Below, one piece after another: positions 1 to 6,133 of a stretch of DNA of 18,636 bases. The position numbers were made by a program, and so were the translations under genes. This DNA comes from Dehalococcoidia bacterium (lineage in GTDB: Bacteria > Chloroflexota > Dehalococcoidia > GIF9 > AB-539-J10): contig JAUVYD010000006.1 in the NCBI GenBank assembly GCA_030603265.1, positions 1 through 18,636 of the forward strand, in the 5' to 3' direction. Positions within the stretch are counted from its first letter, which is position 1. Each line of letters begins with the position of its first letter. Below the pieces are notes generated by a model. The model saw nothing but the letters and a program-made list of their open reading frames with translations. It did no database searches and was not told the DNA's origin.

Positions 1-684
1 GAGAACTTCTGCTCGGGCGGCGACTTCAACGCCTTCACGAACAAGGACCTCCTCTCACAACGCTGGTACTTCGAGTTACCGCCCAAAGTGCTCCAGACGA
101 TGACGAGTTCTACCGTACCGATAATCGGAGTCATCAGGGGCAACTGCTGCGCCTTTGGGTTCGCGCTGGCCGGAAGCTGCGACATCGTGCTGGCCTCCGA
201 CACAGCCAGTTTCTTTCTCCCCGGCGGCGGTGTCGGCTTCGGATGCTTCACGCCGACTGTCGGAGCGTACAAGTCGCTTTCACGCAAGCGCATGTTCGAA
301 CTCCTGCTGGTCTCCAGACCACGCTCGGCACAATGGGCTCTTGAAGCGGGGCTGCTCAACTACGTTCACGCGGAAGACGAGTTGGAAGGGAAGGCGTGGG
401 AGATGGCAAAGCTGATAGGATCAAACGCTCCCCTCGTGGTCCGGTGGGAGAAGCAGTTCTTCTACTACATACAGGACATGGACGAGAGGCACGCGTTCAG
501 ATATGGCACAGAGATGATAACCATGCAATCGCTCACCCGCGATGGCTGCGAAGGCCAGAACGCCTTCCTCCAGAAGAGGAAGCCTGTCTGGCAGGGACGC
601 AAGGGAGGCGGCGCACGCGGCGACGTTCACGCTCCAGAGGAGGAGCATGTGTGGAAGGTGGGCAAGGAAGTTCGGCGCAAGTAG
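1..684 (+). CDS. Crotonase (enoyl-CoA hydratase/isomerase) family protein, 5' truncated
   Basis: The frame is open from the first base, so the N-terminus (about 60 residues in this family) lies outside the window; 227 residues are visible. Visible residues 4-8 (CSGGD) match the first oxyanion-hole segment, residues 53-61 (GFALAGSCD) match the second, and residues 107-122 match the family's 'A..A...GL.N.V' region. This identifies a CoA-thioester-binding crotonase fold. The two glutamates that activate water in enoyl-CoA hydratase fall on Ala55 and Gly75 in my alignment by eye, so simple hydratase activity is unlikely; the reaction is unknown. After the usual family end (KRKPVWQGR, residues 192-200) there is an extra charged tail of about 27 residues. 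It lies 56 bp upstream of recA. The family assignment is secure; the substrate is not. Confidence 0.85.
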   Translation, partial: ENFCSGGDFNAFTNKDLLSQRWYFELPPKVLQTMTSSTVPIIGVIRGNCCAFGFALAGSCDIVLASDTASFFLPGGGVGFGCFTPTVGAYKSLSRKRMFELLLVSRPRSAQWALEAGLLNYVHAEDELEGKAWEMAKLIGSNAPLVVRWEKQFFYYIQDMDERHAFRYGTEMITMQSLTRDGCEGQNAFLQKRKPVWQGRKGGGARGDVHAPEEEHVWKVGKEVRRK

Positions 685-689
685 GGATC

Positions 690-704
690 GCCGCAGCCTG
701 CGGC
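690..704 (+). other. GC-rich hairpin between crotonase gene and recA
   Basis: Six base pairs (GCCGCA with TGCGGC) close a three-base loop five bases after the crotonase stop. No T-run follows, so it is not a canonical Rho-independent terminator. It could protect the 3' end, attenuate transcription into recA, or be chance in GC-rich DNA. Confidence 0.4.
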
Positions 705-740
705 AGAATGGCGAAAGGCAAGAGGGAGCAAGAAGGCAAA

Positions 741-1775
741 ATGGCTAATGACAAAGAGAGAGCAGTGGAACTCGCCGTCGAGCAGATCGAACGTCAGTTC
801 GGCAAAGGGTCGCTCATGAGGCTGGGTGAGATGGCAGCCAGGCAGGACATAGGGGTCATCTCCACCGGTTCCCTTTCTCTCGACATGGCCCTCGGCATCG
901 GCGGCATCCCCAGGGGAAGGGTGACGGAGATTTACGGCTCAGAGTCCTCCGGCAAGACAACGCTGGCGCAACACATCATTGCAGAGGCCCAGAAGGCAGG
1001 TGGAAAGGCCGTCTACATAGATGCAGAGCACGCGCTTGACCCCAAATACGCCGCGGCCTGCGGCGTCAACACCGACGATCTCTATATCTCACAGCCGGAC
1101 ACCGGCGAGCAGGCACTTGAAATCACCGAGTATCTTGTCAGGAGTTCCGGCGTTGACGTAGTCGTCATTGACAGCGTGGCAGCCCTGGTCCCCAAGGCAG
1201 AGATTGAGGGAGACATGGGCGACTCGCACGTAGGACTGCAGGCACGGCTCATGTCTCAGGCACTCAGAAAGCTGACCGCCGCCATCAGCCGCTCCAGGAC
1301 ATCTGTCGTCTTCATCAACCAGCTACGGGAGAAGGTGGGTATTATCTTCGGCAACCCGGAGGTAACGCCCGGAGGACGTGCCCTCAAGTTCTACAGCTCG
1401 GTCCGCATCGACCTGCGCAGAGGGGACACGCTGAAGCGTGGCTCCGAGATAGTAGGATCGCGTGTGCGGGCACGGGTGGTCAAGAACAAGGTGGCTCCGC
1501 CGTTCCGGACGGCCGAGTTCGACATCCTGTTCAACCAGGGCATCAGCAAGGAAGGAGACCTGCTGGACCTCGGAGTCAACCTGGGCCTCATCAAGAAGGC
1601 TGGCTCATTCCTCACGTACGAAGAACACAAGCTGGGCCAGGGAAGAGAGAATGCACGCGATTTCCTCCGGCAGAATCCTGGGGTTGCATCCCGTCTTGAG
1701 CAGGAAATACGCGCGGCCGCCGTGCCGCCTCGTGCTCCCGAGAAGACCGTGCCTCCCAGCGACGAGCAGGACTAG
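741..1775 (+). CDS. recA: RecA recombinase
   Basis: This is the ATP-dependent strand-exchange protein of homologous recombination and, where LexA exists, the co-protease of the SOS response. The 344-residue product aligns to E. coli RecA almost without gaps through the core, so numbering coincides: Walker A at 66-73, catalytic Glu96, Asp144 of Walker B (VVVIDS), and Gln194 in the NQLRE segment before DNA-binding loop L2. The C-terminal GQGRENA motif is present. Walker A reads GSESSGKT, so the usual Pro67 is Ser. An in-frame ATG at 708 would add 11 residues, but its upstream sequence lacks a ribosome site; the ATG at 741 follows AGGGAG and AAGG and matches the family N-terminus. recX follows after 26 bp, a common pairing. 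A GAAC-N4-GTTC palindrome lies inside the gene at 788-801. Confidence 0.98.
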   Translation: MANDKERAVELAVEQIERQFGKGSLMRLGEMAARQDIGVISTGSLSLDMALGIGGIPRGRVTEIYGSESSGKTTLAQHIIAEAQKAGGKAVYIDAEHALDPKYAAACGVNTDDLYISQPDTGEQALEITEYLVRSSGVDVVVIDSVAALVPKAEIEGDMGDSHVGLQARLMSQALRKLTAAISRSRTSVVFINQLREKVGIIFGNPEVTPGGRALKFYSSVRIDLRRGDTLKRGSEIVGSRVRARVVKNKVAPPFRTAEFDILFNQGISKEGDLLDLGVNLGLIKKAGSFLTYEEHKLGQGRENARDFLRQNPGVASRLEQEIRAAAVPPRAPEKTVPPSDEQD

Positions 1776-1801
1776 CCCTCCGGGCACCAAGGCGACCGCC
1801 G

Positions 1802-2278
1802 ATGGGTCCACAACCTGACAGCCAGAAAGCCCTCGCGAGAGCCTATCGACTGCTGGCGCATCGCCCGCGGAGCGGCGCAGAGATTCGACGACACCTTCAA
1901 TCAGCAGGCTTCGGTGAAGTCCCGGTTGAAGAGGCACTACAGACCCTGGCCACACGTGGCCTCGTCGATGACAGGTCCTTCGCCAGGGAGTGGACCAAGA
2001 ACCGTATGGAATTCAGGCCACGAGCCCGGCGCCTGATTATCAAAGAGCTCACAGACAAGGGGGTCGCCGAGGAGATAGCGAACGACGTCACCAGTGAGAT
2101 CGACGACGAACCCGTAGCTCTGGCTATCGCAACACGGCGCGCGAGCATGCTGAAGGACCAGCATAGGGCTTCCTTCATCCGCCGCCTCTCGAGATACCTG
2201 TCGAGCCGCGGCTTCGACTACGGGACAGTCGCGCGTGCTGTCAAGGCGGTCTGTAAGGATAGCGACCACTCATGGTGA
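1802..2278 (+). CDS. recX: RecX, RecA regulator
   Basis: RecX binds RecA filaments and limits their extension or activity. The 158-residue protein is typical in length for bacterial RecX and is largely helical. It carries the family signature in order: an 'A..LL..RPRS..E.R..L...GF' segment at residues 12-37, then a 'L...GLVDDRSFAREW' segment at about 50-64, followed by the basic second repeat (RPRARRLIIKEL, 72-83) and a third helical repeat ending in SRGFDYGTVARAVK. The ATG at 1802 is preceded by AAGG at modest spacing. Position directly behind recA supports the call and suggests co-transcription. Confidence 0.93.
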   Translation: MGPQPDSQKALARAYRLLAHRPRSGAEIRRHLQSAGFGEVPVEEALQTLATRGLVDDRSFAREWTKNRMEFRPRARRLIIKELTDKGVAEEIANDVTSEIDDEPVALAIATRRASMLKDQHRASFIRRLSRYLSSRGFDYGTVARAVKAVCKDSDHSW

Positions 2279-2394
2279 TGGTGCCGGCATGCTAAACTAT
2301 TCAACCGCGATTGGGTGGCAAAATCAGGGAACTGCATTGCCGGCGCCCTTCCCACCTGAGAGCCTCACGGATTCCACTACCGGGAGTAGCGCAC

Positions 2395-2535
2395 ATGATT
2401 GATTGGGATTTCGCCGTCCGAATTGCTGCGGGCGGCTTCAGCCTTGTGTTCCTTCTCCTTGCATTGCTGGCTGGTCTTGTCTGGGTTGGGTCGCGACTGC
2501 TTCTGCGTCTCTCCGGAGACAAGCCCGAGGAGTAG
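2395..2535 (+). CDS. OadG-like small membrane subunit of Na+-pump decarboxylase
   Basis: This 46-residue protein has one hydrophobic helix (about residues 11-37) followed by a short charged tail ending DKPEE. That layout resembles the gamma/delta (OadG-type) subunit that anchors and assembles Na+-translocating decarboxylases, but the sequence is too short for a firm homology call by eye. The ATG at 2395 is chosen because GGGAG lies eight bases upstream; an in-frame extension to 2311 has no ribosome site and adds unlikely sequence. It is the first gene of the decarboxylase cluster, 54 bp before the OadB gene, and that context is the main support. It lacks the long Pro/Ala linker and zinc-binding C-terminus known from enterobacterial OadG, so it would be a minimal form. 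Confidence 0.65.
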   Translation: MIDWDFAVRIAAGGFSLVFLLLALLAGLVWVGSRLLLRLSGDKPEE

Positions 2536-2589
2536 CCGCATCCCGATGCAAGCCTCTTCTCCATCCATTGCCAACACGGAGGACCTGAG

Positions 2590-3933
2590 TTGTTCGGATT
2601 ACTAGAGAGCGGATTTCAGCACTTCTATTGGGGCAACGCCGTGATGCTTCTGATAGCAGGGCTTCTTATCTATCTGGCTATTGCGAAGAAGATGGAGCCA
2701 TTGCTGCTCATCCCCATCGGATTCGGCATACTGCTGGTCAATCTCCCGCTTGGCGGCATGATGGACTACGAGATGCTGCTCAAGGCCCCCACAGCGGGCA
2801 CAGTTGTCAGCATTGAGACAGGGGAGGGTTCTCGATTCGACGGGGAGACTGTTCTCATCAGACTGGACTCCGGTGAAATCGTGAGCCCCGTGTTCGGCCG
2901 CGTGGACACGTATATGGTCGCCTCCGGCGACCGTGTGGAAGAGGGCGACGTCGTGGCCCGACTCATCACTCAGGAGCAGACGGACCAGGAGGAGTACCCC
3001 ACCTCACCGATAGGCCTGCTTTCCAGGATATTCAAGTACGGGGTGATGTGGCAAATCCTGCCGCCACTCATGTTCTTGTGCCTGGGAGCTCTCACGGATT
3101 TCGGGCCAATGCTCGCGAATCCGAAGACCCTGCTGCTGGGGGCGGCGGCTCAGTTCGGCGTCTACCTCGCCTTCTTCCTCGCCCTTCTGGTAGGTTTCAG
3201 CATTCCAGAGGCGTGCTCAATCGGCATCATAGGTGGCGCGGAGGGTCCAACGACAATATACGTGACCTCCGTGCTCGCGCCGCATATCATAGGCGCCACA
3301 GCCGTTGCCTGCTACTCGTACATGGCGCTGGTACCAGTCATATTGCCACCCGTCATACGTCTGCTCACGACCAGGCAGGAGCGCCGGATCTACATGAAGC
3401 CACAGATGCGGCCCGTAAGCAGAACCGAGAAGACTCTCTTCCCTCTCGTCACAACAGTGGTGGTTGTCCTCTTTGTCCCCTCTTCAGCTCCGCTGATCGG
3501 GTGCTTCATGGTGGGCAACCTGTTCCGCGAGTCTGGAGTCGTCGAACGCCTGAGCAACACGGCACAGACGACACTCGTGGACATACTCACTATCTTCCTT
3601 ACTCTGGCAATTGGCGCCAGCATGCCGGCAGAGAACTTTCTGCAGCCACGCACGCTCCTCATCCTGGTGCTCGGCGTTGTGGCTTTTGCCAGTGCAGCGG
3701 CGGCCGGCATACTGCTGGCGAAGCTCATGAACGTGTTCTCCAAGGAGAAGATAAACCCGATGATCGGTGCCGCAGGCGTATCCGCCGTGCCGATGTCCGC
3801 AAGGGTCGTACAGGTCATGGGCCAGAAGGAGAACCCCAGGAACTTCCTGCTGATGCACGCGATGGGTCCCAATGTGGCAGGGGCAATCGGTGCCGCCATA
3901 GCCGGAGGGGTCTTCCTCGGCATCCTTGGATAG
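2590..3933 (+). CDS. oadB: Na+-translocating decarboxylase beta subunit (OadB family) with inserted lipoyl-like barrel
   Basis: This membrane subunit couples decarboxylation of carboxybiotin to Na+ export. Its 447 residues carry family hallmarks: AIAKKMEPLLLIPIGFG at 30-46, ALTDFGP..ANPKTLLLGAAAQFG at 167-190, IGIIGGAEGPT at 211-221, SYMALVP at 243-249, and the conserved stretch around 389-405. By alignment to Klebsiella OadB, Tyr229, Asn373, Gly377, Ser382 and Arg389 correspond to Tyr244, Asn389, Gly393, Ser398 and Arg405 here. The Na+-site Asp203 is replaced by Glu218. Residues about 63-127 form a biotinyl/lipoyl-type pattern (APTAGTVVSI, SPVFGRVDTY, SGDRVEEGDVVARL) whose hairpin has no MKM lysine; it replaces the family's variable loop. 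The start is TTG with GGAGGA six bases upstream. Beta-subunit identity is firm; the substrate depends on the neighbouring alpha subunit. Confidence 0.93.
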   Translation: MFGLLESGFQHFYWGNAVMLLIAGLLIYLAIAKKMEPLLLIPIGFGILLVNLPLGGMMDYEMLLKAPTAGTVVSIETGEGSRFDGETVLIRLDSGEIVSPVFGRVDTYMVASGDRVEEGDVVARLITQEQTDQEEYPTSPIGLLSRIFKYGVMWQILPPLMFLCLGALTDFGPMLANPKTLLLGAAAQFGVYLAFFLALLVGFSIPEACSIGIIGGAEGPTTIYVTSVLAPHIIGATAVACYSYMALVPVILPPVIRLLTTRQERRIYMKPQMRPVSRTEKTLFPLVTTVVVVLFVPSSAPLIGCFMVGNLFRESGVVERLSNTAQTTLVDILTIFLTLAIGASMPAENFLQPRTLLILVLGVVAFASAAAAGILLAKLMNVFSKEKINPMIGAAGVSAVPMSARVVQVMGQKENPRNFLLMHAMGPNVAGAIGAAIAGGVFLGILG

Positions 3934-3961
3934 CAGGTGCAAACAAGCCAGTGGTGTGCAG

Positions 3962-3977
3962 CGCATATCGGTATGCG
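3962..3977 (+). other. Intercistronic hairpin between oadB and the carboxyltransferase gene
   Basis: CGCATA pairs with TATGCG around a TCGG loop, 28 bp after the oadB stop and 21 bp before the next start codon. There is no T-run. It may stabilise a processed mRNA end or set relative expression of the subunits; function is inferred only from position. Confidence 0.4.
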
Positions 3978-3998
3978 ACGAAGCGAGAGGTGAAAGAG

Positions 3999-5561
3999 AT
4001 GGAAGAGACTAACGGGGGACAGAAGAGGCGACTTGAACTTGAGGCGAAGTCCGCAGCAGTCCGCAAGCTCGGCGGCGAGCAGAAGATTGAGGCACAGCAC
4101 GCCAAGGGCAAACTGACGGCTCGTGAGCGAATCGACCTGCTCGTAGACAAGGATTCATTCGTTGAGTACGACCAGTTCATGAAGACGCGCTCTGTCTACT
4201 ACGGCCTGGACAAGATGGAGTTGTCTGCGGACGGAGTGGTCACCGGAGTGGGGCGCATCGCGGGACGCAAGGTTGCCGTGTATGCCCAGGACTTCACAGT
4301 GCTCGGCGGCTCGCTGGGCGAGGTACACGCCCTCAAGATAGCAAGGACGCAGGACCTTGCGCTCCAAACGGGCATTCCCTGCATCGCAATGCTTGACTCT
4401 GGTGGCGCCCGCATACAGGAAGGCATCGACTCGCTGGACGGCTACGGGCGGATATTCTTCCGTAACTCTCGCTCCTCGGGGGTCATCCCCCAGATATCGA
4501 TCATACTCGGGCCAACCGCCGGGGGCGCCGTGTACTCGCCTGCGCTCACCGACTTCGTCATCATGACGCGCAAGTCGAGCACGATGTACATCACGGGGCC
4601 AGCAGTCGTGAAGGACGTCCTCTCGGAAGAGGTGTCCCACGAACAACTCGGTGGCGGTCTCGTACACAACCAGAGGAGTGGCGTTGCCCATTTCCTGGCC
4701 GGCGACGATGAGGCTGCGATTGCCACGGCACAGGAGCTGCTCTCGTTCATGCCTCAGAACTACAGGGAGGAGGCTCCTTCAGGTGTCACAAAGGACCCCG
4801 TGGACAGGGAGGACATCTCGCTGCGTGATGTGATTCCTGCCGACGCGAACAAGCCGTACGACGTCAAGGATATCATTGCCAGAATCGTGGACGACGGGAA
4901 CTTTTTCGAGGTGCACCGTCTGTACGCCCAGAACATGGTAGTGGGATTCGCTCGCATCGGCGGACGCAGCATCGGCATCATCGCGAACCAGGCGAAGTTC
5001 ATGGCCGGCGTCCTCGACATCAATGCATCCGACAAGGCTTCGCGGTTCATAAGGTTCTGCGACTGCTTCAACGTCCCCCTGCTGACGCTGGTCGACGTGC
5101 CAGGCTACATGCCGGGGACTGCCCAGGAGTACGGAGGAATCATCCGTCACGGCGCGAAGCTCCTGTATGTCTACTCCGAGGCCACTGTCCCGAAGGTCAC
5201 CGTGATACTCAGAAAGGCGTATGGTGGAGCCTACGTCGGCATGTGCTCGAAATACCTCGGGGCAGACATGGTCCTAGCATATCCTACAGCCGAGGTTGCC
5301 GTCATGGGAGCGAGCGGTGCAGCCGAGATAGTCTTCGCTCGAGAGATCAAGAGCGCCGACGACCCCGCCGCGCTCAGGGCGCAGAGAATCCAGGAGTACA
5401 AGGAGCAATTCTCGAATCCCGATCGTGCCGCCGAACGGGGGTCAGTCGATGATGTGATTGACCCGAAGGATACGAGATGCAGGCTGGCCCGGATATTCGA
5501 CATTCTTGAGACCAAGCGCGACCCATTCCCTGGCAAGAAGCACGGAAACATACCGCTCTAG
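3999..5561 (+). CDS. mmdA: Biotin-dependent acyl-CoA carboxyltransferase (methylmalonyl-CoA decarboxylase alpha / PccB family)
   Basis: This subunit transfers the carboxyl group between an acyl-CoA and the biotin of the carrier protein. The 520 residues span both crotonase-like halves of the family: the N-half has SGGARIQEG at 134-142 and GPTAGGAVYSPAL at 171-183; the C-half has VDVPGYMPG at 366-374, EYGGIIRHGAKLLY at 377-390, KAYGGAYVGM at 406-415 and GASGAAEIVF at 437-446. It ends with the family-typical KHGNIPL. The ATG at 3999 follows GAGAGG at nine bases; the frame is open far upstream but overlaps oadB there and is not coding. Linkage to an OadB-type subunit and a free-standing biotin carrier, without a biotin carboxylase, points to a Na+-pumping decarboxylase. 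Methylmalonyl-CoA is the likeliest substrate; glutaconyl-CoA or a carboxylase role cannot be excluded. Confidence 0.92.
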   Translation: MEETNGGQKRRLELEAKSAAVRKLGGEQKIEAQHAKGKLTARERIDLLVDKDSFVEYDQFMKTRSVYYGLDKMELSADGVVTGVGRIAGRKVAVYAQDFTVLGGSLGEVHALKIARTQDLALQTGIPCIAMLDSGGARIQEGIDSLDGYGRIFFRNSRSSGVIPQISIILGPTAGGAVYSPALTDFVIMTRKSSTMYITGPAVVKDVLSEEVSHEQLGGGLVHNQRSGVAHFLAGDDEAAIATAQELLSFMPQNYREEAPSGVTKDPVDREDISLRDVIPADANKPYDVKDIIARIVDDGNFFEVHRLYAQNMVVGFARIGGRSIGIIANQAKFMAGVLDINASDKASRFIRFCDCFNVPLLTLVDVPGYMPGTAQEYGGIIRHGAKLLYVYSEATVPKVTVILRKAYGGAYVGMCSKYLGADMVLAYPTAEVAVMGASGAAEIVFAREIKSADDPAALRAQRIQEYKEQFSNPDRAAERGSVDDVIDPKDTRCRLARIFDILETKRDPFPGKKHGNIPL

Positions 5562-5578
5562 CGCGCCTGCAGAAGGCA

Positions 5579-5597
5579 CGGCAGCAGTTTGCTGTCG
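5579..5597 (+). other. Intercistronic hairpin between carboxyltransferase and biotin carrier genes
   Basis: An eight-pair stem (CGGCAGCA with TGCTGTCG, one G-T pair) closes a GTT loop in the 101 bp gap between the two genes. It is not followed by a T-run and a good ribosome site lies downstream, so read-through or 3'-end stabilisation is likelier than termination. Confidence 0.45.
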
Positions 5598-5662
5598 GCC
5601 CATATGCAGTGCGCCATAATCATGCACGAGTGACACATAATACTCAGGAGGAACACAGGCAG

Positions 5663-5887
5663 ATGGCAACAGAACTGATTACCTCTCCACTTCCTGGCAA
5701 GATACTGGACGTTAAGGTCGCCGCAGGCGACAAGGTCAAGGAAGGAGACCTGCTGCTCACGATTGAGGCCATGAAGATGGAGAACGAGATCGTTGCGACT
5801 GTTGACGGAACGGTGACGGAGGTCGCGGCCAAGCCCGACTCGATCGTTCAGATAGGCGACAGCCTGGTCTCGATCGAAGAAGGCTAG
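5663..5887 (+). CDS. Biotin carboxyl carrier protein of the decarboxylase
   Basis: A stand-alone biotinyl domain of 74 residues that would shuttle CO2 on biotin from the carboxyltransferase to the OadB membrane subunit. The protein opens with the first barrel strand (SPLPGKILDVKV, residues 8-19), has GDKVKEGDLLLTI at 22-34, the biotinylation motif EAMKM at 35-39 with target Lys38, and the symmetry-related second half (VDGTVTEV, then IGDSLVSIEEG). It lacks the Ala/Pro-rich N-terminal linker that many carriers have. The ATG at 5663 follows AGGAGGA at ten bases; an upstream in-frame start at 5609 has no ribosome site. It is the last gene of the cluster. Attachment by a biotin ligase encoded elsewhere is required. 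Confidence 0.94.
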   Translation: MATELITSPLPGKILDVKVAAGDKVKEGDLLLTIEAMKMENEIVATVDGTVTEVAAKPDSIVQIGDSLVSIEEG

Positions 5888-5891
5888 CAGA

Positions 5892-5906
5892 GCCGCGTTG
5901 CGCGGC
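5892..5906 (+). terminator. Candidate end-of-operon hairpin, no T-run
   Basis: GCCGCG pairs with CGCGGC around a TTG loop, beginning four bases after the biotin carrier stop and ending four bases before the tRNA promoter -35 box. Position suits the end of the decarboxylase operon, but the downstream bases are not T-rich, so intrinsic termination is doubtful. Confidence 0.35.
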
Positions 5907-5910
5907 CACC

Positions 5911-5941
5911 TTGACAGCACGTACCCCGAACGCGCTATAGT
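5911..5941 (+). promoter_or_regulatory. Sigma70-type promoter of tRNA-Ile
   Basis: A perfect -35 TTGACA at 5911-5916 and a -10 TATAGT at 5936-5941 (five of six) are separated by 19 bp, slightly long. The expected start point lies a few bases before the tRNA 5' end at 5953, leaving a very short leader for RNase P. Confidence 0.75.
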
Positions 5942-5952
5942 ATAGCTGCCCC

Positions 5953-6026
5953 GGGCCATTAGCTCAGTCGGCTAGAGCACGGTCCTGATAAGACCGGGGT
6001 CTGTGGTTCGAGTCCACAATGGCCCA
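5953..6026 (+). tRNA. tRNA-Ile (anticodon GAT)
   Basis: A complete cloverleaf folds by eye: seven-pair acceptor stem GGGCCAT/ATGGCCC, D stem GCTC/GAGC, anticodon stem CGGTC/GACCG with loop CTGATAA (anticodon GAT at 5987-5989), a five-base variable region, T stem TGTGG/CCACA with loop TTCGAGT, and discriminator A at 6026. The anticodon reads AUC and AUU. The 3' CCA is not encoded (CTCC follows), so it must be added by the CCA-adding enzyme. It stands alone, not in an rRNA spacer where tRNA-Ile(GAT) is often found. Confidence 0.98.
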
Positions 6027-6033
6027 CTCCTTC

Positions 6034-6048
6034 GCGCTATGGCAGCGC
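6034..6048 (+). other. Small hairpin just after tRNA-Ile
   Basis: GCGCT pairs with AGCGC around a five-base loop, eight bases past the tRNA. It may be the tRNA transcript's 3' end signal, but no T-run follows. The rest of 6049-6133 holds nothing I can identify. Confidence 0.3.
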
Positions 6049-6133
6049 ACCCTATCCCTGACAGCATCTCCTTGGGGACGCGCCGAGAGAATGCACTCCC
6101 ACAAAGGACCCTCAGCCCGCGTCTGCCTCCACG

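Noticed and set aside
396..740. In-frame N-terminal extension of recA
   Set aside because: It overlaps the crotonase gene in another frame, has no homology to RecA, and the ATG at 741 fits both ribosome site and family N-terminus.
2290..2298. Extended -10-like TGCTAAACT before the OadG-like gene
   Set aside because: Only a partial match and no -35 hexamer at a suitable distance; a decarboxylase promoter may exist here but this is not enough to call it.
2279..2394. Repeated TGCCGGC in the recX-oadG gap as a possible operator
   Set aside because: Two seven-base copies in GC-rich DNA about 55 bp apart are not distinguishable from chance.
3048..3998. Long in-frame extension of the carboxyltransferase frame over oadB
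   Set aside because: The translated sequence is low-complexity Arg/His-rich shadow of oadB; the true start at 3999 has a ribosome site and homology.
3390..4100. Minus-strand open frame of 236 codons
   Set aside because: Antisense shadow of oadB and the carboxyltransferase gene, with no recognisable motif.
5953..6133. tRNA-associated integration site (att) for a mobile element
   Set aside because: No repeat of the tRNA 3' end and no integrase was found in the window.
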